The notes: generated from the letters alone by a model not told the origin. A stretch of DNA of 26,297 bases from ASMP01 sp041484115 (GCA_041484115.1 JBGPHA010000004.1:1-26297); one strand, 5' to 3'. Numbered from the stretch's first letter, positions 1-7,847 are shown. Translations and numbers: made by a program.

Positions 1-102
1 GGCATATATGACAGAATTTACGAAATGATACAGGATGCTGGAAGTAAAATAGCAAGAAACCTGAGAAAAGGAATTGAATTAAAATTAGTTATTGATAATT
101 AA
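1..102 (+). CDS. C-terminal end of an unknown protein (partial)
   Basis: The frame is open from base 1 and ends with TAA at 100-102, giving the last 33 residues of a protein (GIYDRIYEMIQDAG near its start, ending LKLVIDN). The stop is 1 nt before the ATG of the FHA-domain gene, so the two are probably co-transcribed. The fragment is too short to name a family. FHA proteins are often encoded beside Ser/Thr kinases or phosphatases, but nothing visible here proves that. Confidence 0.55.
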   Translation, partial: GIYDRIYEMIQDAGSKIARNLRKGIELKLVIDN

Positions 103-103
103 A

Positions 104-433
104 ATGAAACACGCAATTCTTAGAGATGTATCTACAGAAAGAAATTATAACTTAACAGATTTAGTTGAACAATACGAAGAAATCTCTATTGGTAGAGCAA
201 GGAATGGGAATTTAATAGAATTAGGGGAAGATACCAGAATTTCAAGGCAGCATGCGACAATAACTTACTTAGATATTGGGAAATTTTGTATTAGAGATCA
301 TTCCACTAATGGAACATTCATAAATGGAGAAAAAATTTTAGGCGAAAAGGGTCTTCTAAGGGATGGAGACAAGATTATGTTTGGACCTTATGGCCCTATG
401 GAATTTAGATTTTTGTTTAATAATTTAAAATGA
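104..433 (+). CDS. FHA-domain protein
   Basis: A 109-aa protein that is almost entirely a forkhead-associated domain, a beta-sandwich that binds phosphothreonine peptides. The hallmark residues are present: Gly30-Arg31, Ser47-Arg48-x-His50 and Asn69-Gly-Thr-x-x-Asn74-Gly75, followed by an LRDGDKIMFG strand. I chose ATG 104 because it lies 1 nt after the upstream stop; an in-frame TTG at 92 would overlap that gene. No signal peptide or membrane segment is visible, so it is probably cytosolic. Its stop overlaps the ATG of the next gene (ATGA), indicating translational coupling. The phosphorylated partner is unknown; no kinase is in the window. Confidence 0.88.
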   Translation: MKHAILRDVSTERNYNLTDLVEQYEEISIGRARNGNLIELGEDTRISRQHATITYLDIGKFCIRDHSTNGTFINGEKILGEKGLLRDGDKIMFGPYGPMEFRFLFNNLK

Positions 434-867
434 AAATAACTAACAAAATAAAGGAAAAAAGAGAAATTGAAATAGGTGAAAAAGGAGATTTTATTCTTAT
501 AAGAGCAAAGGGAAGAGAAACATACACTTTCGGGAGATTGGAAGGAGTTATTAACCATCCAGATAATCATGGTAATATGGTCTCAAGCATTAAATTTGAC
601 GGAGACTCTTATCATTTTCGTTCCAATCTTATTTTTGGAGCAGAATTTTCATTTTTTACTAAGAGAACAGACCAATCTAATTCTCAACGTTTTGATTACC
701 TTCGTTCTTGTTACTTTAATGTAGATCTTGTAGAAGAGGTTGTCTCAGGAATTGACAATATTATTGCTCATTTGAAAAGTCATCCTCAAAAAGATAAAAG
801 AAAATATGCAGGTTTAGTAAGAAGAATAAAGGATACACAGTCTAGTCCGTCAGAACCATCTCAGTAA
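430..867 (+). CDS. Hypothetical protein coupled to the FHA gene
   Basis: A 145-aa soluble protein that I do not recognise. Its ATG overlaps the FHA gene's stop (ATGA), so it is very probably co-translated and may work with it. The N-terminal 100 residues alternate polar and hydrophobic residues (DFILIRAKGRETYTFG, EFSFFTKR), suggesting beta structure. The C-terminus (about residues 97-135) is helical and basic. The last 26 bp overlap the 3' end of the CCA-adding enzyme gene on the other strand (convergent). There is no signal peptide or membrane segment. Confidence 0.7.
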   Translation: MKITNKIKEKREIEIGEKGDFILIRAKGRETYTFGRLEGVINHPDNHGNMVSSIKFDGDSYHFRSNLIFGAEFSFFTKRTDQSNSQRFDYLRSCYFNVDLVEEVVSGIDNIIAHLKSHPQKDKRKYAGLVRRIKDTQSSPSEPSQ

Positions 868-2125
868 TACTCATATCTTTAATTTTTTCTCTATTTTTCT
901 GATTCCAGTTTTGCAGAAATTGTTTTATCGTTGATTTAGGATAAATTTTAGCATATAATCTTCCATTTTTGATAAGCACTTTCTTGTACTTATCCTTAAA
1001 TATTCTAGCATGTTTTTCTTGAACTATCATTGGCCCTGTTATTAAAATTTCATCTTTCTTTTTTACGACAAAGAAAGCTCTTCCTATTTTCCCACCTTGA
1101 TATTCAAACCCTTTCCCTTTTATTTCAAAAAATTTTCCTGTTTCTTCTGTAAGATGTCTGTAAAACTTTAACATTTTGCTGCCAGCCACGTCTCCTTCTT
1201 GTTTGTTTGTTTCTATTTTTAGAAGGACAAATTCAAATCCTCTTTTATTGGCATCTAGTTTTATTTTTTCTATATTTACTGTTTGTGGAATGAAAAACTC
1301 TTTTGCAGATTTTTTCAAAAAATTCATGCATACATTCTGGAAATTCCTGAAGGTTTCTTCTGAAAGAGCAGCCAGGACGTTTCTTTGCTTGTATGTTGGA
1401 TCCACGAGAATTACTGGTGATTTTAGTTTTGCCTCGTTCAAATCCATTAAAATACTATTTTTGCTTTTATGATGCTTTTCTATATCTATGATATTTTTAT
1501 TGTTAATATCCATTTTTATCACAGCTTTTATGAATTTCAGAAAACTTTTGTAATGATATACCAATAATTCTAAACCATACCCAGAAAACCCCTGAACATA
1601 TGATTCTGCACCATAAGAATTATTTGCATAACAGAAAGCCTTTGCCAGCCTTATTTCATCCAAAAGCTTTTCGGACTTAATTTTCTTTTTTATGTAATTT
1701 ACATGGGAATAAGAAAGATCTGTTACATTTTCTGCTTCCCTCGGATTCTGGATTCTTTTTACAGGAACAATCTCAAGAAAAAGATCTTCCCTTATTTTTA
1801 TCTTAAAATAATCCCTTGATCCATGGATCCTTGTGCTTCTTGTTCCTTGGAGAATCTTTTCAGTTAAGTCTGAAAGAATCTCATTCTTGTATTTTTTATC
1901 AAATCTTATGAAAATGTCTATATCATAAGAATCTTTTTTTATCATGGTTTTTTTTGCAAAACTTCCACCGATAAATATATCTGCATTTATTTTTCTTTTT
2001 TGCATATTTCTTTTTATTTTTTTCAAGTAGTCTTTAAGAATTTTTTCTGTCTCTTTCAGCTCATCCTTAGATGGCTTTACTTTCAATAGAACCTCTTTTA
2101 AAACAGAGTTAATATTATTCCGCAT
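842..2125 (-). CDS. cca: CCA-adding enzyme (archaeal class I tRNA nucleotidyltransferase)
   Basis: A 427-aa protein that would add or repair the 3' CCA of tRNAs using CTP and ATP without a nucleic-acid template. The nucleotidyltransferase core is clear: GGSFAKKT at 53-60, then the carboxylates Asp68 and Asp70 in DSYDIDIF, and a third candidate acid at Glu118 in LFLEIVPV. The length suits archaeal class I enzymes (about 430-450 aa), with central and tail domains after about residue 150. The start ATG (CAT on the + strand at 2123-2125) lies 25 nt from a TATA box centred near 2150, consistent with a leaderless message. The stop end overlaps the convergent hypothetical gene by 26 bp. Confidence 0.95.
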   Translation of the reverse strand: MRNNINSVLKEVLLKVKPSKDELKETEKILKDYLKKIKRNMQKRKINADIFIGGSFAKKTMIKKDSYDIDIFIRFDKKYKNEILSDLTEKILQGTRSTRIHGSRDYFKIKIREDLFLEIVPVKRIQNPREAENVTDLSYSHVNYIKKKIKSEKLLDEIRLAKAFCYANNSYGAESYVQGFSGYGLELLVYHYKSFLKFIKAVIKMDINNKNIIDIEKHHKSKNSILMDLNEAKLKSPVILVDPTYKQRNVLAALSEETFRNFQNVCMNFLKKSAKEFFIPQTVNIEKIKLDANKRGFEFVLLKIETNKQEGDVAGSKMLKFYRHLTEETGKFFEIKGKGFEYQGGKIGRAFFVVKKKDEILITGPMIVQEKHARIFKDKYKKVLIKNGRLYAKIYPKSTIKQFLQNWNQKNREKIKDMSITEMVLTD

Positions 2126-2140
2126 GTCTAATTTAAGGGA

Positions 2141-2155
2141 ATAATATTTATAAGG
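2141..2155 (-). promoter_or_regulatory. TATA-box promoter of the CCA-adding enzyme gene
   Basis: On the minus strand this reads CCTTATAAATATTAT, centred about 25 nt before the ATG at 2125. That spacing places transcription start at or next to the start codon. No Shine-Dalgarno sequence is present. Confidence 0.5.
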
Positions 2156-2177
2156 TTATTGAGAAATTTATTAAAAT

Positions 2178-2588
2178 CTATTTCTTCCTTTCATCAGGGT
2201 TTTTAATCAGGTCTTTTACGCTTCCCTCCAATGTTGATGCAAGGTCAATTATGTACTTTCCTTCCTCTAGCTTGTATATAAGAGGCCTATCTTTTCTGAA
2301 AAGCTTTGAAATATCAAGTTCAAACTTGCCTTCTCCCGTGACTCTTATAGATTCCACATCAAGGATAACAGGAGTCTGCTCGTCAGGTATTCCGACCATC
2401 TCTCTTATATCTTTCTCTACCTGCTCCCTATCTTCTTCAGGAATTTCTATTATTTTATCTTGAATTGCCTTCAACTGATCCTCTTTTATATAAAAGAAGA
2501 AATGGCTTTTGCATTCAGCACAGCCTTCAAGGATTTCTTTGCTTCCAGCAGGGATTATTCTGGAACACCTAACACATTGATGCGGAAT
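2178..2588 (-). CDS. COG3364-type zinc-ribbon protein (OapC/ArvC-like), apparent ATT start
   Basis: A 136-aa protein with an N-terminal zinc ribbon: start-P-H-Q-C-V-R-C, then about 15 residues later CAEC, followed by an acidic helical region (IPEEDREQVEKDIREMVG) and a basic C-terminus. It matches the archaeal COG3364 family, found with an Era-like GTPase and a DUF2073 protein, both of which lie just upstream here. The start is unusual. AGGAGG at 2598-2603 is followed after 9 nt by ATT (2588-2586) and then codons for PHQCVRC. An in-frame TAA lies three codons before the ATT, and no ATG, GTG or TTG lies between them. An internal TTG at 2474 would remove the whole zinc ribbon. The molecular function is not established. 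Confidence 0.85.
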   Translation of the reverse strand: MPHQCVRCSRIIPAGSKEILEGCAECKSHFFFYIKEDQLKAIQDKIIEIPEEDREQVEKDIREMVGIPDEQTPVILDVESIRVTGEGKFELDISKLFRKDRPLIYKLEEGKYIIDLASTLEGSVKDLIKNPDERKK

Positions 2589-2597
2589 TTTATGTTA

Positions 2598-2603
2598 CCT
2601 CCT
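2598..2603 (-). promoter_or_regulatory. Shine-Dalgarno AGGAGG that selects an ATT start
   Basis: A perfect AGGAGG on the minus strand, 9 nt before ATT at 2588-2586. With the in-frame TAA just downstream of it (2595-2597), it marks the ATT as the likely initiation codon of the zinc-ribbon protein. Confidence 0.7.
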
Positions 2604-2632
2604 AATTTTAATTACCAGTCTTATTAAAAGAT

Positions 2633-2644
2633 GATATTTATATG
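2633..2644 (-). promoter_or_regulatory. Probable TATA box of the zinc-ribbon gene
   Basis: An ATATAAATAT core centred near 2638 on the minus strand. A start site about 25 nt downstream would give a leader of about 25 nt containing the AGGAGG, unlike the leaderless neighbours. The rest of the 108-nt gap to the DUF2073 gene shows nothing else. Confidence 0.4.
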
Positions 2645-2696
2645 ATTATAGCAACTTTATGTACAATAAAAATCTTTTGATATACTAATATATACT

Positions 2697-3098
2697 TTAA
2701 CCTTTCAATAATAATTCAATCTTCTTCGGATTTCTTTTTATTTCTTTGACTATTGTTGCAGGGCCTATGATTGTTACAGCACCCAGATCCCCTCCAGCAA
2801 TTGCACTTACAAGGTTGTTTCTGAATCTTCCAAAAAATCCCTCGTTTTCGCTTCCAGAAATCACAGCCAGCTCTACGCCTTTAAAATTCCTGACATGCCC
2901 TATGATAGCCATTGTATCTCCTATGAGTCTTGTTTCTTCATCAGGCTCAAGCCTTCCCTGAAGAATGAGAATATTATTTCCAAGAATTATGTTCAGGATT
3001 TTTCTTATCCTCTGGTTGCTATCCAACCCTCTTATCTCAGAGTAAGGAAGAAACTGTATGCTAAAACCCTTAATTTTCCCCAACTTTTTTCTCACCAT
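2697..3098 (-). CDS. DUF2073 family protein (OapB/ArvB-like)
   Basis: A 133-aa archaeal protein of the DUF2073 family: an N-terminal GFSIQFLPYSEIRGLDSN region, an ILILQGRLEPDEETRLIG segment, a central GVELAVISG strand and a C-terminal AVTIIGPATIVKEIKRNP region. It is encoded 42 nt downstream of the Era-like GTPase and upstream of the zinc-ribbon gene, the usual grouping of this trio. No signal peptide or membrane segment is visible; it is probably a cytosolic partner of the GTPase. The start ATG is at 3098-3096. No good Shine-Dalgarno is visible, and an A/T-rich TATATAATAAAAG stretch lies just upstream. The biochemical role is unknown. Confidence 0.82.
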   Translation of the reverse strand: MVRKKLGKIKGFSIQFLPYSEIRGLDSNQRIRKILNIILGNNILILQGRLEPDEETRLIGDTMAIIGHVRNFKGVELAVISGSENEGFFGRFRNNLVSAIAGGDLGAVTIIGPATIVKEIKRNPKKIELLLKG

Positions 3099-3140
3099 TG
3101 TCTTTTATTATATATGTTGCACAATATGCTTTTTAATTTT

Positions 3141-3782
3141 TTAGGCTTCTTTGGCAAGTTTAAATATTGATTCGTAAAACTCCTCCAGGTTTTTTCCGTA
3201 TCTTGCACTTATTCCTATGACCTCATATTCTGGAAATGCAGATTCTATTTTTTTAATGCTGGCCTTTCTCAGATCTATTTTATTTGCAACTATCAAAACA
3301 GGAATTTTTCTTGCAACGAGATTTCCTATTATTGTGAGGTTTACCTGATTGTAAGGATTTTCTGTGGCATCCAGAACAATTACAACTACGTCCATGTCAT
3401 CGAGCCATTTTATGCTTTCTACAACTCCTTGAGTGGCCTCTTTTGCTCTTATCTTTGCATCTTTTCTACTCATCTTATACTTTAAGAAGTCTTCATAATC
3501 TATTCTTGTAGCTATCCCCGGAGTGTCAATCATCTTGAAAGTCATTTTCTTGCCTTTGTAATCTATCTGCACTTTCTCCTTGAATTGTACAGTCCTTGTT
3601 TCATGCGGAATCTTACTGACAGTTCCCATCTCCTCTCCTGTGAAATCCTTGCAGATTCTGTTTGCGAGACTAGTTTTTCCAGCGTTCGGAGGACCATAGA
3701 ATCCAAGTTTCAGTTCCCTTTTATCTCTAAATAAACCGGAAAATATTTTTCTAAAAAAATTCTTGAGAGCATTTACAACCAT
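3141..3782 (-). CDS. Era-like small GTPase of the archaeal GTPase/DUF2073/zinc-ribbon trio
   Basis: A 213-aa GTP-binding protein with all G motifs: G1 GPPNAGKTS (30-38), a G2 candidate at Thr62 in PHETRTVQ, G3 DTPG (86-89), G4 NKID (167-170) and G5 SAR (192-194). A basic, partly amphipathic N-terminus (NALKNFFRKIFSGLFRDKRE) precedes the G domain and could bind membrane or nucleic acid. The C-terminal KH domain of bacterial Era is absent. It is the first gene of the run with the DUF2073 and zinc-ribbon genes. Its TATA-like element (3801-3813) lies inside the 3' end of the upstream surface-protein gene. The cellular role is not known; naming after replication-origin association would be only a database tradition. 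Confidence 0.88.
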   Translation of the reverse strand: MVVNALKNFFRKIFSGLFRDKRELKLGFYGPPNAGKTSLANRICKDFTGEEMGTVSKIPHETRTVQFKEKVQIDYKGKKMTFKMIDTPGIATRIDYEDFLKYKMSRKDAKIRAKEATQGVVESIKWLDDMDVVVIVLDATENPYNQVNLTIIGNLVARKIPVLIVANKIDLRKASIKKIESAFPEYEVIGISARYGKNLEEFYESIFKLAKEA

Positions 3783-3794
3783 ATTAAGGGTTTG

Positions 3795-6419
3795 TCAAAA
3801 AGGTTTATTAAATTTTGTGTGGTCAGATTTTTCCCATACGTTTTCTGCCAGCTTCTTTATTGGTATTATCTCAAACATGCCTGTCCTTTTTCCTGCATAT
3901 TTTCTCATTACATACCTTATTTTTTCAGAGCTCCATCCTACCTTTTTCAGATTTTCCTCTATCTGGTTGTTTTTGAGCCCTTTTCTCTTGGCATTGTTTA
4001 CGTAATTAATCATATTGTAAAGGTCATTTCTGTTTTTGAAAAGATAATTTTCATATCTTCTTTTATACCATTGCTGCATTATTATGTAGATTACAAAAGC
4101 TATTACCAGAAGAGCAAATACTGCAACGGAAAAAACAACCCATTTTGAAGTGTTTTTTACTTCAGGCAATGTCTGCGTAATAGTTAGCTCGCTTATTGCA
4201 GGAGATATAAATGCAGGCAAATTTGTAAAATCCACATCTCCTGTAGTTGAAAATGAGAAAGATTTTTGGCCTTTAAGATTGATGTAAATATATCCTGATT
4301 TCCTGTCGAACTTCGCATCTGTCATGAATCCTTCAGGTTCGGGAAGAATGAAATAATAATCATTAGGTATGTCTTTTTTTTCATTGACTTTTATTTCAAA
4401 AACCTTTACTATCGGTTCTATATAACCTGGATATCTTCCGGAAAATTCATTAAAGTTAAAATTAACATCAAGGTTATCCTGTTGCCACAACAATGCCGCA
4501 TTAATGTAGTCTTGCTCCTTGTTTGTATCATAAGTTCCGCCGCCTATTTCTTGGAGAGCATTAAGATTCACATAAGATGGCCCAGATAACAGAACGATAT
4601 CTTGTGCACTTCTGCTTTTAGATATTCCTGCAGGGATTTTTAATCCAACTAAATCTGTGACTATCGCATTATATTCTTCCTCTGAAGTTGCATTCTGATA
4701 AAGTGTTTTTAGTAAACTTATTCTATCTTTGAGATAACTGATATTTAGAGAAGAGTTAATGGCATCTTGGTAAATTGGTAAAAAGGAATAGATTTCTCTT
4801 TCTAAATTTGAAATATCTCTCTCCTTATCGTTAAGGGTTGAATTTATCAGGTCTTTTGGAGAGCTTACATTTATCATAAAAGTCTTGGTGGAGCTTAGTT
4901 TTCTCTGGTCAGTAACCTTCACTTTTAAATTATAAACTCCTATAGAACTGTATGTATGGCTTGCATTGTTTCCAGAAGTGGTTATATCAGAAGTATTATC
5001 TCCAAAGTTCCAGGAAAAGCCAGTGAGATTATACTTTGAATCAACAGTGACTCTGAATTCTGTAGGATATGCAGATGCTGTTTTTGTAGGGGTTACTGAT
5101 TTAATTATAGGAACATCTTTTACCTCCATCATTTGAGAAAGAACATTCTGACCATCAAGCTGTAAGGAAAAAGTAAAATTTCCAAAATTTGAAGGAACAG
5201 AGAAGCCAGAACCATCAAGATAAAGTTGCTGGAAAGTGGAATTGATTTTTGCAGGTGTTTTTGAAACTTCATAGAAATTACTTTCTGTAACAGTTCCAAT
5301 ATCTTTTTCATAATCAACCTGCAAATTTCTTAATGTTACAACCTGATTTGAATTGGAATTTATTTTTATAGGAATGACACAACCTAAAGAACAATCAAGG
5401 CTTCCGTATTTTCTTATTAAATAATCTTCTGCCATTCCTGCAAAGTCTCTCCCATCCATTGACTTATTTATTTGAAGAGTCCCTACAGGACCGAACTGAT
5501 TTCCTTTCGAGAATATCTGGTAAGCTACATTTGTCAAAGATCTTGGAGGTGTTCCATGAAACCCACACCCATTTGTAATAGAATATCCTTTGGTTGTGTA
5601 ATTTCCAGTTCCGCTAGTAGACTGAATACAGACATAATATTTTCCAGGTTGAGCGACAGAATAATTCACATTGCAGGAAACTTCCCCTCCAGAGGAGGTG
5701 GCATCAGGAAGAGTACAGCTTGCAAGCGCATCACCACCAGAGATATCATAAATTGAGGCCTTTATTGTACTTAAGCCGCTTACTTTTTTTATCCATGCTC
5801 CTATGGAAAAACCAGGAGAACTTGAAAGGTTCACTTTTTCACAAAAAGGAGTTCCATCTATTTTAGGTTCCTCTAGAGTTTTTCCTGAATCAAAACATCC
5901 ATAATCTTTATTTGAGCAGATTGCAGAATTCAAGGCATTGTTATTTCTTGCATCCAAAAAAGAATCATCCAAAAAATCAACCTCTAACTGATTAGTACAA
6001 GAGGCAGCAGCAGTGCTATCTATGATAAATTTGAAAGAATCTATTTTAAAAATATTTCCTGTCAGTTTTACTGCATAAATCTTTGAATCCACAGAATTTA
6101 GTGTTACTGTCTTTGTCTGGCTAGGGTTACTTAAAGAGTAATCGTCTTTGCAATCTGTTGGATTACAGGAATAATAATATCCTGCATTATTTTTTAATAC
6201 TTCTGAAAGATTCGCAGAATTTCCACTAGAATCAGAAAATACAGAGTTCAATGGCTCAGAGGAAAAACTGATATTTACTCCTCCAGTGACATTGTCTGAA
6301 GGGCCGTAAAATGTTTCTAGGGAATGCTTTGGATTTCCTACATTAAAACTTGCAGAGACTGAACTAATGAGAAATACGCCAAAAAAAAACACGAAGAAAA
6401 TACCCCATTTATCGACCAT
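3795..6419 (-). CDS. Secreted PKD-domain surface protein with C-terminal membrane anchor and cytoplasmic tail
   Basis: An 874-aa type I membrane protein. Residues 1-24 are a signal peptide (hydrophobic core, cleavage likely after VSA). A large Ser/Asn/Thr-rich extracellular region with several Cys follows. A PKD domain lies at about 438-519 (FSWNFGDN at 468-475, then HTYSSIGVYNLKVKVTD). Residues 525-600 are helical, perhaps coiled coil. A transmembrane helix is at 759-781. A basic cytoplasmic tail (785-874) contains the helical motif NNQIEENLKKVGWSSEKIRYV, of a kind common in DPANN and CPR membrane proteins. It is probably a cell-envelope or adhesion protein; no catalytic motif is visible. 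A TATA box (6447-6457) and a short leader precede the ATG. Confidence 0.85.
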   Translation of the reverse strand: MVDKWGIFFVFFFGVFLISSVSASFNVGNPKHSLETFYGPSDNVTGGVNISFSSEPLNSVFSDSSGNSANLSEVLKNNAGYYYSCNPTDCKDDYSLSNPSQTKTVTLNSVDSKIYAVKLTGNIFKIDSFKFIIDSTAAASCTNQLEVDFLDDSFLDARNNNALNSAICSNKDYGCFDSGKTLEEPKIDGTPFCEKVNLSSSPGFSIGAWIKKVSGLSTIKASIYDISGGDALASCTLPDATSSGGEVSCNVNYSVAQPGKYYVCIQSTSGTGNYTTKGYSITNGCGFHGTPPRSLTNVAYQIFSKGNQFGPVGTLQINKSMDGRDFAGMAEDYLIRKYGSLDCSLGCVIPIKINSNSNQVVTLRNLQVDYEKDIGTVTESNFYEVSKTPAKINSTFQQLYLDGSGFSVPSNFGNFTFSLQLDGQNVLSQMMEVKDVPIIKSVTPTKTASAYPTEFRVTVDSKYNLTGFSWNFGDNTSDITTSGNNASHTYSSIGVYNLKVKVTDQRKLSSTKTFMINVSSPKDLINSTLNDKERDISNLEREIYSFLPIYQDAINSSLNISYLKDRISLLKTLYQNATSEEEYNAIVTDLVGLKIPAGISKSRSAQDIVLLSGPSYVNLNALQEIGGGTYDTNKEQDYINAALLWQQDNLDVNFNFNEFSGRYPGYIEPIVKVFEIKVNEKKDIPNDYYFILPEPEGFMTDAKFDRKSGYIYINLKGQKSFSFSTTGDVDFTNLPAFISPAISELTITQTLPEVKNTSKWVVFSVAVFALLVIAFVIYIIMQQWYKRRYENYLFKNRNDLYNMINYVNNAKRKGLKNNQIEENLKKVGWSSEKIRYVMRKYAGKRTGMFEIIPIKKLAENVWEKSDHTKFNKPF
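3801..3813 (-). promoter_or_regulatory. TATA-like promoter of the Era-like GTPase gene, inside the upstream coding region
   Basis: On the minus strand this reads ATTTAATAAACCT, centred 25 nt before the GTPase ATG at 3782. It falls within the last codons of the 874-aa surface-protein gene, so the GTPase probably has its own leaderless promoter. Confidence 0.45.
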
Positions 6420-6446
6420 CTTTTATCCTATAAAAAGACAAAAACA

Positions 6447-6457
6447 CTTTATAAATT
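6447..6457 (-). promoter_or_regulatory. TATA-box promoter of the 874-aa surface protein
   Basis: The minus strand reads AATTTATAAAGTG around this position, centred about 33 nt before ATG 6419, implying a leader of about 8 nt without a Shine-Dalgarno sequence. Confidence 0.5.
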
Positions 6458-6506
6458 TGTTGTAAATATTCGGTAAATTATTTAATACCTGATGAAATTA
6501 ATAAGC

Positions 6507-6521
6507 ATTTGTTTAACAAAT
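6507..6521. other. 15-bp palindrome ATTTGTTTAACAAAT
   Basis: Two 7-nt arms with a single central base lie between the end of the 440-aa gene and the promoter of the 874-aa gene, about 50 nt upstream of that TATA box. With a one-base centre it cannot form a good hairpin, so a dimeric protein binding site is more likely than a terminator. AT-rich chance is possible. Confidence 0.2.
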
Positions 6522-6524
6522 AAA

Positions 6525-7847
6525 CTATCTTTTCTTTGTCTTCCTTTTTTTCATATTAAGCACTAAGTAAATTAGTGCGACTAGGACAAGTGCAGCAACT
6601 AAATTATAAGATCCAAAGAAAGGCAATGGTATTTGTGCAGGGCATGCAAGATTATCGGTTGATCCATTGGCAGCGAGGCATTCAGCTTGAAGTCCTTGTG
6701 TATCATTTTGACCAGGATTCTCAGGAGACCATGCCCATCTTGATAACCATGTAACTGTTAAGAAACCATTACTACCATTACCTTGGCATGTACCTGTGGT
6801 ATCCTCTGTATAATAACAAGTTCCAACATCAGTTTGTGGAGGCGGATTATCTATTCTCCAGGAGCCTTCGCAAACGTTTGCAGTACTATTCCAGGAACAG
6901 GCACAAGCTGCATTCGGAGCGTTGCAATCGACACTGCTTGGAACACTATTTTTTGCTACTGTGCATTCGTCATTTTGACAGCTTTGTTGGTCTCCATAAT
7001 CTGAACAAGTAATAATATTCGAGCATTGTGGAGGAGGTAGCTGATAAACTGATAGTAGATTAGAGCTTTGTTTACTTCCTCCTGTACCATTAAGAATAGT
7101 TGCCGTGAAATAATATTCAGGAGGATCTGTTTCTGGCCATCCTTCTGATTGCCATTCTGAAGTCCAGTTTCCAACAGCTGTTCCATCAGGCATGACAACG
7201 ACATTTGAGGGGTTTATATTAACAGAATCATCTGTACCAGGAAATGCATCCCTCTCTTTAATCACAAAAGACATTCCAAGACCCTGGCAGTTTGTAGTTG
7301 TAACGTCCAAATGTACGATCTTTCCAGCAACGGTTTGACTTACATCCCATGATGCAGAGTCAATTGTACACTGGACTGGTGGGCCTGCAGGTGCAGTACA
7401 ACAGATACTTATAGGATATGATGACGTATTTGAAAGATGAGCATTAGTGTATGAAGAAAGAGTCAATGTCAAATTTTCTCCACTAAGACAACCCCCAGGT
7501 CTCGCAACACAACTTAGACCACCATAACAAACATTAGTTGAGGAATTAGTTTGATTTGGTGATTCTGCATGAGCGTTTGTTGAAGAAGATAATCCGACAA
7601 CTTTATTTGTACCAGAGCAAACCCTATTTCCATCTCCAAGTTTTCCAAAAACCCTATCATAACATATTTCAGTAGTGTAACCGCCTGCTCCATTCCATAC
7701 TTCTCCATGAGCATTTGTTGAAGAAGAAAGCCTGAGAATTATCTGATTATCTGCGCACATAGTGCCTGCTTTGACAAGGTTCAAATTAAAGAACACAAAG
7801 AGTAATATTGCTAAACCAAATAATATACCCTCTTTTTTCCAGACCAT
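6525..7847 (-). CDS. Secreted Cys-rich membrane-anchored protein with three SSxTNAH repeats
   Basis: A 440-aa protein. Residues 1-27 are a signal peptide (hydrophobic core ILFGLAILLFVFFNLNLV, cleavage near VKA). Three repeats of about 45 residues follow, each built around L-S-S-S/Y-T-N-A-H (40-47, 86-93, 130-137) and each followed by a Cys pattern ending ICY, VCY or ICC. The middle part (about 155-270) looks like a beta-sandwich, then a second Cys-rich stretch (about 275-400). A transmembrane helix at 416-432 and a KKRKTKKR tail anchor it facing outward. I know of no function for the TNAH repeat. Its TATA box is at 7873-7885. Together with the next gene it makes a pair of surface proteins beside the pilus locus. 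Confidence 0.8.
   Translation of the reverse strand: MVWKKEGILFGLAILLFVFFNLNLVKAGTMCADNQIILRLSSSTNAHGEVWNGAGGYTTEICYDRVFGKLGDGNRVCSGTNKVVGLSSSTNAHAESPNQTNSSTNVCYGGLSCVARPGGCLSGENLTLTLSSYTNAHLSNTSSYPISICCTAPAGPPVQCTIDSASWDVSQTVAGKIVHLDVTTTNCQGLGMSFVIKERDAFPGTDDSVNINPSNVVVMPDGTAVGNWTSEWQSEGWPETDPPEYYFTATILNGTGGSKQSSNLLSVYQLPPPQCSNIITCSDYGDQQSCQNDECTVAKNSVPSSVDCNAPNAACACSWNSTANVCEGSWRIDNPPPQTDVGTCYYTEDTTGTCQGNGSNGFLTVTWLSRWAWSPENPGQNDTQGLQAECLAANGSTDNLACPAQIPLPFFGSYNLVAALVLVALIYLVLNMKKRKTKKR
7437..7730 (-). repeat. Three SSxTNAH protein repeats
   Basis: The motif codons lie at 7730-7707, 7592-7569 and 7460-7437. The first two copies share near-identical DNA around the TTTGTTGAAGAAGA stretch on the + strand, while the third has diverged (Tyr replaces the third Ser). 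This suggests internal duplication within the gene. Confidence 0.7.

Noticed and set aside
2178..2474. A 98-aa version of the zinc-ribbon gene starting at TTG 2474
   Set aside because: It would drop the in-frame zinc ribbon (HQCVRC and CAEC) and leave the AGGAGG at 2598 unused; the longer ATT-start reading fits the family.
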